DNA from: a virus
Direction: 5' to 3' (one strand)
Length of the DNA stretch: 25,247 nt
IMG/VR virus record: IMGVR_UViG_3300032738_000257
Span: 1-25,247 of that record
Position numbers and translations under genes: made by a program. Under the pieces are notes generated by a model. That model searched no databases, had not been told where the DNA came from, and saw only the letters and a list, made by a program, of their open reading frames with translations. Below are positions 15,683-21,768 of this stretch, one piece after another (within the stretch, counting starts at the first letter, position 1; every line of letters starts with the position of its first letter).

Positions 15683-17101
15683 TTATATGAGAGGAGTAAC
15701 AAATACTTCGCAAGCCCCCGTACGTTCATCATGTGCCGCGTGAATAGCTAAAGCGATAGCATCCACCATATCATCGTGCACCCCCTTAGTATGGTGCAAT
15801 AATGTTCTACCAGACATCCCTTTAGTGTATGTAAACCCGTGTAGCTGTTTTTCCAACTCATCATCATGTGGTAGCGTTAAGACACGTTTTTCCATAAGCA
15901 TTAACATTCGGTCAAACATCTCTACCTTAGACTGCTGCGACATTGCTATCCCATCTACCAAAATTCCCTTTTTCTCTAATTCTTCTAATTGACGTCGACC
16001 ACTACCTAAATCAGATAAACCACCCATTATATTGAAACGCTTATTAAGTTCATATACATAATCTAATGCTTCGCCATAATTACGTTCTTTAAGTTCTTTT
16101 AGGACGACTACACTATACCTGCCGTCATTATTTTTATCCTCAGAGTACTCTAATATTACTATGACTGTAGAATCTTGGACTTGCCCCCAGTCTATACCCA
16201 AATAATACTCTTTCTCTGGGTTTCCTTCATAAAGAAGTATTTTATCTCGCATACAAGGTATAAACGTTTTATATGGGAAAAAAGCGTCAGACTCATCAAC
16301 AAAGCGAGCACCATACTCCTGTCGAAATTTAATACTAGGCATTTGGTCTGCTTGCTTCTTATAAAATTCTTCATTGTGTATTGGACAGGTCAATGTACCA
16401 ACTCTCGCTGCATCTAACCCAAATTGCGCTGCGGCCTGTTTATTTATCCTATATGGTAAACTATACACTTCCGAATCTGGGTCTTCTTGCCACTTATTAT
16501 ACATACTCCAAAAAAATCCACGCTTTCCTTTGGGGGTCGACATGATAATCAGTCTGCCATGAGTGGCTGCAAGCATTGGCATTATAGATTCATAAAATAT
16601 GGAATCATCAGCAAACATCGCTGCTTCGTCTAATATTACCATATTAGGAGAATAACCTTTAATTGTTGCTTCAGAAGTGGGTAATGCAACTATTATGCTC
16701 CCGTTCTTAAACGCTAGTTTTGTCGTAGAACTAGATATTACATCATTCTTAAACTCAGAGTCCATAACAACTCTAGTAAGCTTTCTAAGTAATTCCGAAG
16801 ATTGCTGCTGGCTTCTTGATATAATAAGCACCTGGCAGTTTTTCCTAGTCGTAGCAGTATGTATTCCTAAAATCTCTGCTATGGATGATTTACCAGTCTG
16901 CCGAGATATATTCAATAAAATACATGGCGCTTTGCTACGCAATATTGTTTTTTGGTACCAAAATAATTGCATTGGTTTATCGGGGTCATTAAAATCTCTA
17001 AGAAAAGTCTCAGCAAAGAATACTGGGTCAGTCTGTATTTTTAACAAAGTTTCTTTAGCTTCCTTTTTACTCAAATCTGCAAACGGTGCTTTCTCAGCCA
17101 T
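15683..17101 (-). CDS. terL: Terminase large subunit
   Basis: 472 aa, the packaging motor and nuclease. Walker A SRQTGKSS is at 66-73, Walker B VILDEA at 155-160 with E159 as catalytic Glu, and the coupling motif STP at 188-190. The RNase-H-like nuclease domain has LGIDWG (D304), a second acid in LSDLGSG (D364) and HDDMVDA (D443/D444/D447). All key residues are present, so it should be active. Length is usual for the family. It starts 8 nt inside the end of the probable small subunit gene. It sits in the operon headed by the winged-helix regulator, not in the portal operon. Confidence 0.95.
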   Translation of the reverse strand: MAEKAPFADLSKKEAKETLLKIQTDPVFFAETFLRDFNDPDKPMQLFWYQKTILRSKAPCILLNISRQTGKSSIAEILGIHTATTRKNCQVLIISRSQQQSSELLRKLTRVVMDSEFKNDVISSSTTKLAFKNGSIIVALPTSEATIKGYSPNMVILDEAAMFADDSIFYESIMPMLAATHGRLIIMSTPKGKRGFFWSMYNKWQEDPDSEVYSLPYRINKQAAAQFGLDAARVGTLTCPIHNEEFYKKQADQMPSIKFRQEYGARFVDESDAFFPYKTFIPCMRDKILLYEGNPEKEYYLGIDWGQVQDSTVIVILEYSEDKNNDGRYSVVVLKELKERNYGEALDYVYELNKRFNIMGGLSDLGSGRRQLEELEKKGILVDGIAMSQQSKVEMFDRMLMLMEKRVLTLPHDDELEKQLHGFTYTKGMSGRTLLHHTKGVHDDMVDAIALAIHAAHDERTGACEVFVTPLI

Positions 17102-17609
17102 CAGTTATCTTCCTACTTAATATTTGTGTAATAGATTCGCCATCGTCAACAACCTTTAATTCTTTCTGTGCTCTAGAGCGTCTATCCATAAATAAATCTA
17201 TACCTGCATTTCTAAGTAACTTCTGATAACTAGAATCAAGAGTATTTGATAGTGCTACTAATTTCTGTAAGTCCTTGTTCGTTTTAAAGTCACCCTTTAG
17301 CATTTCTTTAAGAATAGTATCATTAACTAGTAGTAACTTTACATAGTTCATAACTAGCAAATACAAATTAGCTAAATCATAAGATTTCTCTATCCCATAC
17401 TCGTCTCTCCACCTTACGAAAAGGTTTCTAGCTATGGATGCTAATGCTTCGTCAGGTATGGCTTTTTCGAAGTAACCTTGCTCCATATCTTTAATATGTA
17501 TATGTCCTTTTTCATCTTCTATGAGATATTTTCTTAAAACCTTCGCTTTACGCATATTCTCTTCTGAATCAGGTATCTTAGAAATTACCGTAGCTATATC
17601 TTTTTCCAT
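17094..17609 (-). CDS. Probable terminase small subunit
   Basis: 171 aa, nearly all helical. The part LANLYLLVMNYVKLLLVNDT followed by NKDLQKLVALSNTLDSSYQK and LLRNAGIDLFMDRRSRAQKE resembles P27-type small terminases, where the last helices form the oligomer ring. A small subunit recognises the viral DNA and regulates the large one. It directly precedes and overlaps terL by 8 nt. The family match is by pattern only; the position strongly supports it. Confidence 0.65.
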   Translation of the reverse strand: MEKDIATVISKIPDSEENMRKAKVLRKYLIEDEKGHIHIKDMEQGYFEKAIPDEALASIARNLFVRWRDEYGIEKSYDLANLYLLVMNYVKLLLVNDTILKEMLKGDFKTNKDLQKLVALSNTLDSSYQKLLRNAGIDLFMDRRSRAQKELKVVDDGESITQILSRKITDG

Positions 17610-17629
17610 GATTTGTAATAACGGAATAC

Positions 17630-17974
17630 TTACCTTCCGCCGAATCCGAATATTTTTTTGATTAAAGAAGGTTTAGATACGCTAACTTTATTGCTTGTAC
17701 TTTTTTCAGTTTCTACCTGTTTCTTAGCTTTTTCGTATTCTACGTACAACCTTTTGACTAAATCATAATTTGCAACGTGCAGTTTATCCTTTTTTTTCCG
17801 TATGTGTGTTAAAACTCCGTGTGGGTTTTGTAATTTCTTAATGCACAATGGACAAACATTTGGCTCTACTTTTATTCGCTTTCTAATCCTACTATCACCG
17901 TGGGCTTTTTCTATATGTGTGTTTAAGTCTCCCTTCGCTCTAAACTTAAACCTGCAAAATGGACAACAAACCAC
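17630..17974 (-). CDS. Two-finger C2H2 zinc-finger protein
   Basis: 114 aa from GTG 17974. Finger 1: C4-x2-C7-x12-H20-x4-H25 (CPFCRFKFRAKGDLNTHIEK); finger 2: C41-x2-C44-x12-H57-x8-H66, with a longer His spacing. A Lys-rich helix follows and the end (SLIKKIFGFGGR) is amphipathic and basic. It probably binds DNA or RNA. The GTG start is chosen because GGAGG lies 5 nt before it and it joins the regulator's stop as TAGTG; the frame is also open to a TTG at 17986. C2H2 proteins are common in archaeal viruses and rare in bacterial phages, which supports an archaeal host. Between a regulator and the terminases, a role in gene control or packaging is possible. Confidence 0.75.
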   Translation of the reverse strand: MVCCPFCRFKFRAKGDLNTHIEKAHGDSRIRKRIKVEPNVCPLCIKKLQNPHGVLTHIRKKKDKLHVANYDLVKRLYVEYEKAKKQVETEKSTSNKVSVSKPSLIKKIFGFGGR

Positions 17975-18177
17975 TATATCCTCCAAAAAGTAAGACTTCC
18001 TATCTTTAATTTCTCTATCTTTCCGCTTTCGCTAAGAGCCTCTAGCACTTGAAGAGTAAACTTCCAAGAACGGCCTATTGCTCGCTGTACCGCATATGTT
18101 GACATATGCGCATTACTCAATACGTTAAATGCTTCCCCTTTAACTATATTCCTTGTCTTTTCTGATATTCTTGACAT
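17974..18177 (-). CDS. Winged-helix transcription regulator
   Basis: 67 aa, a single winged helix-turn-helix: helix 1 ISEKTRNIVKGEAFNVLSNA, the HTH MSTYAVQRAIGRSWKFTLQV, then LEALSESGKIEKLKIGSLTF forming the wing (GKIEKLKIGSLTFW). It should bind DNA as a dimer. The ATG is 27 nt after the first base of its TATA box, so the mRNA is leaderless. The box sits in an inverted repeat also found at 21143-21174; autoregulation is likely. It heads the operon with the zinc-finger and terminase genes, so it would control packaging genes together with itself. Confidence 0.8.
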   Translation of the reverse strand: MSRISEKTRNIVKGEAFNVLSNAHMSTYAVQRAIGRSWKFTLQVLEALSESGKIEKLKIGSLTFWRI

Positions 18178-18183
18178 AGTATT

Positions 18184-18215
18184 CTATAAACGTTCTTATA
18201 TAAAAACGTTTCTAT
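18184..18215 (-). promoter_or_regulatory. TATA box in an inverted-repeat operator (regulator/terminase operon)
   Basis: Plus-strand reading: CTATAAACGTT (18184-18194), spacer of 10 nt, AACGTTTCTAT (18205-18215). The TATA box (TTTATATA, minus strand, 18204-18197) fills the spacer, so a bound repressor would block TBP. Both arms contain the palindrome AACGTT, 16 bp apart centre to centre. The distal arm overlaps the stop of the epimerase gene. The same layout occurs at 21143-21174. Confidence 0.75.
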
Positions 18216-19186
18216 TTGTCCCCTCCTAGTAAGTACTGCATTCCTTGTGATAAACTCTTGGCTTTTGTGCTAACTAACTTATTTTTGTTATATAACGTAT
18301 ACTTCCACTCTGTGTCTTCTCTAATAGTTACACAAGGTTTCATAAGCAAATCCGCCTCTACTTGTAGGCCACCGCTATCTGTTATTACTCCTGCAGAGTT
18401 TGAAACTAGCTCTAAGAACTCTTTATAAGGTATTGGTTTAACTAACTCCAAAAACTCGTGTCTAGTGAAGTCTAGCCATAACTCATTTTCTTCCATAATC
18501 TTCCTTGTGTGCGGATGGACTGGAAAATACACTTTATAGCCACTATAAGCAAAGTTTAAAACTATCGCATTTAGTATGTTACGTAAGTTACCTATATTTT
18601 CTATGTTTTCCCTACGATGGAGGGTAAAAACTATATGTCTATTTGCTGGTTTTGTTAGTATATTAGACATTCTAAGCGTCTCTGCCTGAAAGTTTGGAGT
18701 TAAATGTAGATTCCCCCGAACTCCTTCCTTAACTAAGTTTTCATAGCAATGTATATCTGGCGCGAGCAATACATCCGCTAGTTGGTCTACACATCTACGG
18801 TTATGCTCTTCCTGTACAATACCTTTAGCTCTACACCCTGCTTCTATATGCCCTAACTTAACGCCGCACTTTTTGGTAGCTATTGCCGCACCTAGCGTAA
18901 CGTTACAATCACCCACCACATATACACAATCTGGCTTCAACCTCTTTATTACTTCTTCAGTAGTTCTTATTGCCTTCGCTATAAAATCTCCCTGACTTTT
19001 GCTATCGTAACCTAACTCGTGATACTCATCAGGCATTGGTATATCTAAATCTCTAAAAATATACTCCGTTAATTCTTTGTCCCAATGTTGACCAATCCAT
19101 ACTACTTGCGCCTTCTGATATAATTTAAAAAAAGAAGGTAATTTAACTAGATTTGGTCTCGTTCCTACTATTACTATGTTTTTCAT
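18212..19186 (-). CDS. wecB: UDP-GlcNAc 2-epimerase, non-hydrolysing
   Basis: 324 aa, GT-B-like fold. It turns UDP-GlcNAc into UDP-ManNAc. Landmarks: N-terminal IVGTRPN (6-12), VVGDCNVTLGAA (D93), HIEAGCR (E115), QEEHNRR (E126/E127), FTLHRREN (187-193), VHPHTRK (H224/H226), ITDSGGLQVEA (268-278). The catalytic D/E/E/H set is present. It is shorter than the usual ~370 aa, mainly at the C-terminus and in loops, but no motif is missing. It overlaps the zinc-ribbon gene by 44 nt; the start must be at 19186 because the first beta-strand begins there. It is last in the glycan cassette and its stop touches the operator of the next operon. Confidence 0.9.
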   Translation of the reverse strand: MKNIVIVGTRPNLVKLPSFFKLYQKAQVVWIGQHWDKELTEYIFRDLDIPMPDEYHELGYDSKSQGDFIAKAIRTTEEVIKRLKPDCVYVVGDCNVTLGAAIATKKCGVKLGHIEAGCRAKGIVQEEHNRRCVDQLADVLLAPDIHCYENLVKEGVRGNLHLTPNFQAETLRMSNILTKPANRHIVFTLHRRENIENIGNLRNILNAIVLNFAYSGYKVYFPVHPHTRKIMEENELWLDFTRHEFLELVKPIPYKEFLELVSNSAGVITDSGGLQVEADLLMKPCVTIREDTEWKYTLYNKNKLVSTKAKSLSQGMQYLLGGDK

Positions 19187-19382
19187 CTATCCACTCCAAA
19201 GCGAACAACGCTTCGCATTCTGCACACTTCAAACCCGTTGCGCCTAAGTCTGGTCTAACCTTGCCTTTAGCAATCGCGCGTTCAAAACATCCTACAGAAA
19301 ATTTAAAGTTATCTTCACAAGTCCCGCAGGTTGCACTACCACCGCTCTTTACCAATCTCCACTCTTTAGTTATGTGTTCCAT
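19143..19382 (-). CDS. Small zinc-ribbon protein in the glycan cassette
   Basis: 79 aa. CGTCE (C19/C22) and KCAECE (C53/C56) give a four-Cys zinc site, with C32 extra. Hydrophobic LFALEWIDEK follows the second pair. No family recognised. It overlaps the sulfatase-like gene by 17 nt and the epimerase by 44 nt, an unusually long overlap for this genome. It might bind protein or RNA; nothing ties it to sugar chemistry except its place. Confidence 0.65.
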   Translation of the reverse strand: MEHITKEWRLVKSGGSATCGTCEDNFKFSVGCFERAIAKGKVRPDLGATGLKCAECEALFALEWIDEKHSNSRNETKSS

Positions 19383-20229
19383 TTGGTGTCTTTGTATTAT
19401 CTAATCTTTTAATCATGCTGAGATTATAAATTAATAATGGTACGTGGAACATATCTGTATGATTTCCCCACGCATGGAAGTATCTATCACAATCATCTCT
19501 TAGAACAGTTCCATGGTCTGCGGTAACTATTACTACAGGGTTTCCTGGAAGCTTTTTGTGTATTCTTTCGAATACCTGGTCTAAATATCTTATAGCTTCT
19601 ACTTGTTTATCTAAAAGATACGCTAAGTGCGCCTTTGCTGGCTTTGGCTTTGGATAAAACCTACCCAATCCAAGTTTTTTATCATCAGGCATTTTAAAGT
19701 GTGGCGTATCAAACCAATAGTGAGTTTCCCCCATTAAAAATATTGCATAATAAGGTTCTTTTATATTTTCAACTTCTTTTACAATCTCTTCTCCAGCTAA
19801 TTCTGGTTTATCAGGGTGAGTATTAAAAAAGGACTTATAAGTACTAAATTGGTCTTTGTATGGCCAGAACTCAGTTATACCAAACCCCGTATAAAAATAC
19901 GTATTATACCCTACTTTATTAAGGTTTGGAATCATCTCAAAATCAGGCATTAAAACCTGCTCACTGCCATCAGAATGAGGTAATCTTCCACATAAAAGCG
20001 CAGTCATTGCAGGAATAGTCCAGTTACAAGGAGCCCATGCATCGTCATAGTAAAATCCATTGAATGAGTTAGCTAACTTGGTAAAATAAGCCGGTTGTGC
20101 ATGTTTAAACTGGTATTCTGGGACCGAATCCAATACAAATATTACAACATTCCTAGGTTCTGGGGCACCAAACAATTTTTTCTTAGGTTTGATGGCCTCA
20201 TCACTTACTTTGCGTCTTTCTTCTATCAT
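19366..20229 (-). CDS. Sulfatase/alkaline-phosphatase superfamily enzyme
   Basis: 287 aa from ATG 20229 (the frame is open to TTG 20238). The metal-binding VIFVLDSV (D34), the nucleophile region APCNWTIPAMTALLCG (66-81) and the second metal site VTADHGTVLRDD (D238/H239) identify the superfamily. The nucleophile block is of the 'WT-x-P' kind, so T71 is the likely nucleophile; C68 is not in a CxPxR formylglycine setting, so true sulfatase activity is doubtful. It may remove or transfer phosphate or sulfate groups on glycans. No signal peptide, so it acts inside the cell or in the virion. It is shorter than typical (400+) but has both metal sites. It overlaps the glycosyltransferase by 29 nt. 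Confidence 0.8.
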   Translation of the reverse strand: MIEERRKVSDEAIKPKKKLFGAPEPRNVVIFVLDSVPEYQFKHAQPAYFTKLANSFNGFYYDDAWAPCNWTIPAMTALLCGRLPHSDGSEQVLMPDFEMIPNLNKVGYNTYFYTGFGITEFWPYKDQFSTYKSFFNTHPDKPELAGEEIVKEVENIKEPYYAIFLMGETHYWFDTPHFKMPDDKKLGLGRFYPKPKPAKAHLAYLLDKQVEAIRYLDQVFERIHKKLPGNPVVIVTADHGTVLRDDCDRYFHAWGNHTDMFHVPLLIYNLSMIKRLDNTKTPNGTHN

Positions 20230-21094
20230 TTTTCTCAATTATTTTCTTATACTCTTCGTGAAGAACCTTAGCTATTGTATCAGCATCGTGAGTTTCATCA
20301 AATTCACTAATAACGTTAAATTCTCCATCTTTAATCATATCTATTGATGTAGTTATTGCTTTTCCTCCAGTAGCTAACATTTGTAGCGAAGTATAAGACA
20401 ATTCCGCATCCCCTGATAAATCATTTAAAAAATACTCATATTTATTCAACAATTCAGACATTTCGTCATATGGAACCCAATTTTCTTCTCTAATTATTAT
20501 TTCTACAGGAACGCCTAACTTTTCCTCTATTAGCGAGACCATCCGATTACTCGCCCCTAACGGTTCAGTAACTGTTCTAAAGTACAAAACACAGTGCTTT
20601 CTATTATCACAGTATGGCTTAATTGGTTTAAATACGCGCTTATCCACTGGGTTTGGAAGCCACATTGGTTTTGACTTATACCTATATCGCTTTACACTTT
20701 TCTCTAAATCCTTCGTAGAATAAAGCACCAAATCCGCCGCTTCTACACCAAGTACCAACGGTCCACTGTATTTATTCCTTATCTCACTACCATGAAAATG
20801 TAATACTATATTATCGCAACAAAGCCCGCGTAGATGTGATGCTGTTAAATAACTCGCATGAACATGAATAATATCTGCACTCATAAGTTCAGAACTTATT
20901 TCATTAATCATATTAAACCATTCAACACCCGCAGTACTTGAGCATAAAACTGGTTGATAAATTGTCCCCCCAAATCCTTGGTGATGATAACCTTTTACGT
21001 TATAACACTTAGCGTCAACGCCCTCTATTCTATTAAGCGCCTCCACTAAAGTCGCAGCAACATTTGCTTGATTACCAAGATGAATAACTTTCAT
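20201..21094 (-). CDS. GT-B glycosyltransferase (GT4-like)
   Basis: 297 aa, cytoplasmic. N-terminal Rossmann half with IHVHASYLTASHLRG (76-90), the acceptor/phosphate loop LHFHGSEIR (98-106), a linker LPNPVDKRVF (146-155), and a shorter C-terminal half with LSYTSLQMLATGGKAITTSI near 240, the E-x7-E region reduced to 'ELSYTSLQML'. It probably transfers a sugar from a nucleotide donor. First gene of the glycan cassette; its ATG is 31 nt from the first base of a TATA box, so leaderless. With the sulfatase-like enzyme and epimerase it could alter the host envelope or virion glycans. Confidence 0.78.
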   Translation of the reverse strand: MKVIHLGNQANVAATLVEALNRIEGVDAKCYNVKGYHHQGFGGTIYQPVLCSSTAGVEWFNMINEISSELMSADIIHVHASYLTASHLRGLCCDNIVLHFHGSEIRNKYSGPLVLGVEAADLVLYSTKDLEKSVKRYRYKSKPMWLPNPVDKRVFKPIKPYCDNRKHCVLYFRTVTEPLGASNRMVSLIEEKLGVPVEIIIREENWVPYDEMSELLNKYEYFLNDLSGDAELSYTSLQMLATGGKAITTSIDMIKDGEFNVISEFDETHDADTIAKVLHEEYKKIIEKNDRRKTQSK

Positions 21095-21117
21095 TTACTA
21101 CTATATACGAGTACTTA

Positions 21118-21125
21118 TATATAAA
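21118..21125 (-). promoter_or_regulatory. TATA box of the glycan cassette
   Basis: TTTATATA on the minus strand in AAGTTTATATATAAGTACT, 31 nt from ATG 21094, so leaderless. It shares AAGTTTATATA and a downstream GTACT with the virion operon promoter. It is back to back with the plus-strand TATA box at 21152; 26 nt lie between the two boxes. Confidence 0.75.
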
Positions 21126-21142
21126 CTTATCGCTATGACTAA

Positions 21143-21174
21143 ATAGAAACATTTATATAGCAAAACGTTTCTAT
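21143..21174 (+). promoter_or_regulatory. TATA box in an inverted-repeat operator (plus-strand RNA)
   Basis: ATAGAAACATT (21143-21153), 10-nt spacer, AACGTTTCTAT (21164-21174). The arms are inverted copies with one mismatch. TTTATATA (21152-21159) lies between and partly in the left arm. Compared with the regulator promoter at 18184-18215, the left arm matches 10 of 11 and the right arm 9 of 11, with the same spacer length. Transcription should start near 21180-21184. Confidence 0.75.
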
Positions 21175-21180
21175 AATACA

Positions 21181-21246
21181 TGGGGAGTCACAATTCACTC
21201 AGCTCATTTTTTCACCTAAAAACTTGTTCTGAGTGCCTCCCCACCA
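21181..21246 (+). ncRNA. Predicted structured small RNA
   Basis: A three-part stem: TGGGGAG (21181-21187) with CTCCCCA (21237-21243), an 8-nt bulge on the 5' side, CACTCAG (21196-21202) with CTGAGTG (21229-21235), and an apical TTTTT/AAAAA hairpin (21208-21222). Its 5' end falls at the predicted start of transcription from TATA 21152, and CCA follows the closing stem. It has no T-arm or anticodon arm and is not a tRNA. A 30-codon frame (ATG 21180, stop at 21272) also fits leaderless reading, so a peptide cannot be excluded. It may be a free RNA or the leader of the 49-aa gene. Confidence 0.5.
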
Positions 21247-21249
21247 ACT

Positions 21250-21294
21250 TTACATATGTAATATTTATATAGTAGTAATTCGTTACATATGTAA
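21250..21294 (+). promoter_or_regulatory. Twin 12-bp palindromes bracketing a TATA box
   Basis: TTACATATGTAA occurs perfectly at 21250-21261 and 21283-21294, 33 bp apart (about three helical turns). TTTATATA (21264-21271) lies between, and the second copy ends on the A of the start ATG at 21294. A dimeric repressor on both sites would cover TBP site and start point and could loop the DNA. Not related to the AACGTTTCTAT operator. Confidence 0.7.
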
Positions 21295-21443
21295 TGCCAA
21301 TTCCAAAACCAACTCCAAACGAGGAACAATCCCATTATATTTCACGTTGCATAAGCTTTCTGAAGAACGAAAAACCAGATATGGACAGTAAACAGGCCGC
21401 AGCAATCTGCTTTCAAACATGGAGAGATACTAAAAAAGAGTAG
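21294..21443 (+). CDS. 49-aa protein with conserved RC...AICFxxW motif, only plus-strand gene
   Basis: Reads MPIPKPTPNEEQSHYISRCI, then SFLKNEKPDM, then DSKQAAAICFQTWRDTKKE. The pattern P-x-P-x-P..E....[YF]ISRC....Q-A-A-A-I-C-[FY]..W recalls a short domain often seen, alone or at the start of larger proteins, in phage genomes; this is from memory and no function is established. ATG is 30 nt from the first base of its TATA box, so leaderless. The stop TAG directly abuts the stop of the convergent HNH gene (TAG|CTA). It is controlled by its own operator, so it may be an early or lysogeny-type gene. Confidence 0.7.
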   Translation: MPIPKPTPNEEQSHYISRCISFLKNEKPDMDSKQAAAICFQTWRDTKKE

Positions 21444-21731
21444 CTACCACATTTTTACGTAGCGCCACTTTTCTGAAATGAACAATAGCCAATGGATGCC
21501 TCTATGGCATTTTCCGCAAAGTATTATTAGGTTAGTCATACACGCAGGGCCATTAGGTATTATATGGTGAGCAATCAGCGTCTTCCTACCTCTACAAACC
21601 TTACAAACATAACCATCCCTTTCTAAAACGCTACGTCTCAATTTCTTAGAAACGTAACCTTTCTTTTCATCTCTATCTAAACTATGCGGTACTATTCTAA
21701 CCAAACTTCGAAGCATATCCCAGCTAAGCAT
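21444..21731 (-). CDS. HNH endonuclease
   Basis: 95 aa. A treble-clef HNH: VCKVC (C43/C46), AHHIIP (H55/H56), N67 in TNLIILC, CGKCHRGIH (C72/C75, H76, H80). Zinc ligands and the catalytic His are all present, so it should be an active nicking or cutting enzyme. HNH proteins near terminases often help packaging; this one lies away from terL, so a free-standing homing nuclease or early nuclease is possible. A later ATG at 21716 exists. It starts 14 nt after a T-run terminator, with no SD. It converges on the 49-aa gene with touching stops. Confidence 0.82.
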   Translation of the reverse strand: MLSWDMLRSLVRIVPHSLDRDEKKGYVSKKLRRSVLERDGYVCKVCRGRKTLIAHHIIPNGPACMTNLIILCGKCHRGIHWLLFISEKWRYVKMW

Positions 21732-21768
21732 AATAAAAAATAAAAAAATAAAAAGCTTTTACGCTTCT
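21732..21768 (-). terminator. Terminator over the stop of the membrane-anchored protein
   Basis: Minus strand: AGAAGC-GTAAAA-GCTTTT (21768-21751), with one G-U pair, then TATTTTTTTATTTTTTATT. The TAA stop at 21761-21759 lies in the loop. Same design as the terminator at 10526-10560. Confidence 0.6.

Noticed and set aside
21181-21246. tRNA gene
   Set aside because: A 7-bp acceptor-like stem followed by CCA is present, but there is no T-arm, no anticodon stem-loop and only 63 nt before CCA; the second stem is coaxial with the first, unlike a tRNA cloverleaf.
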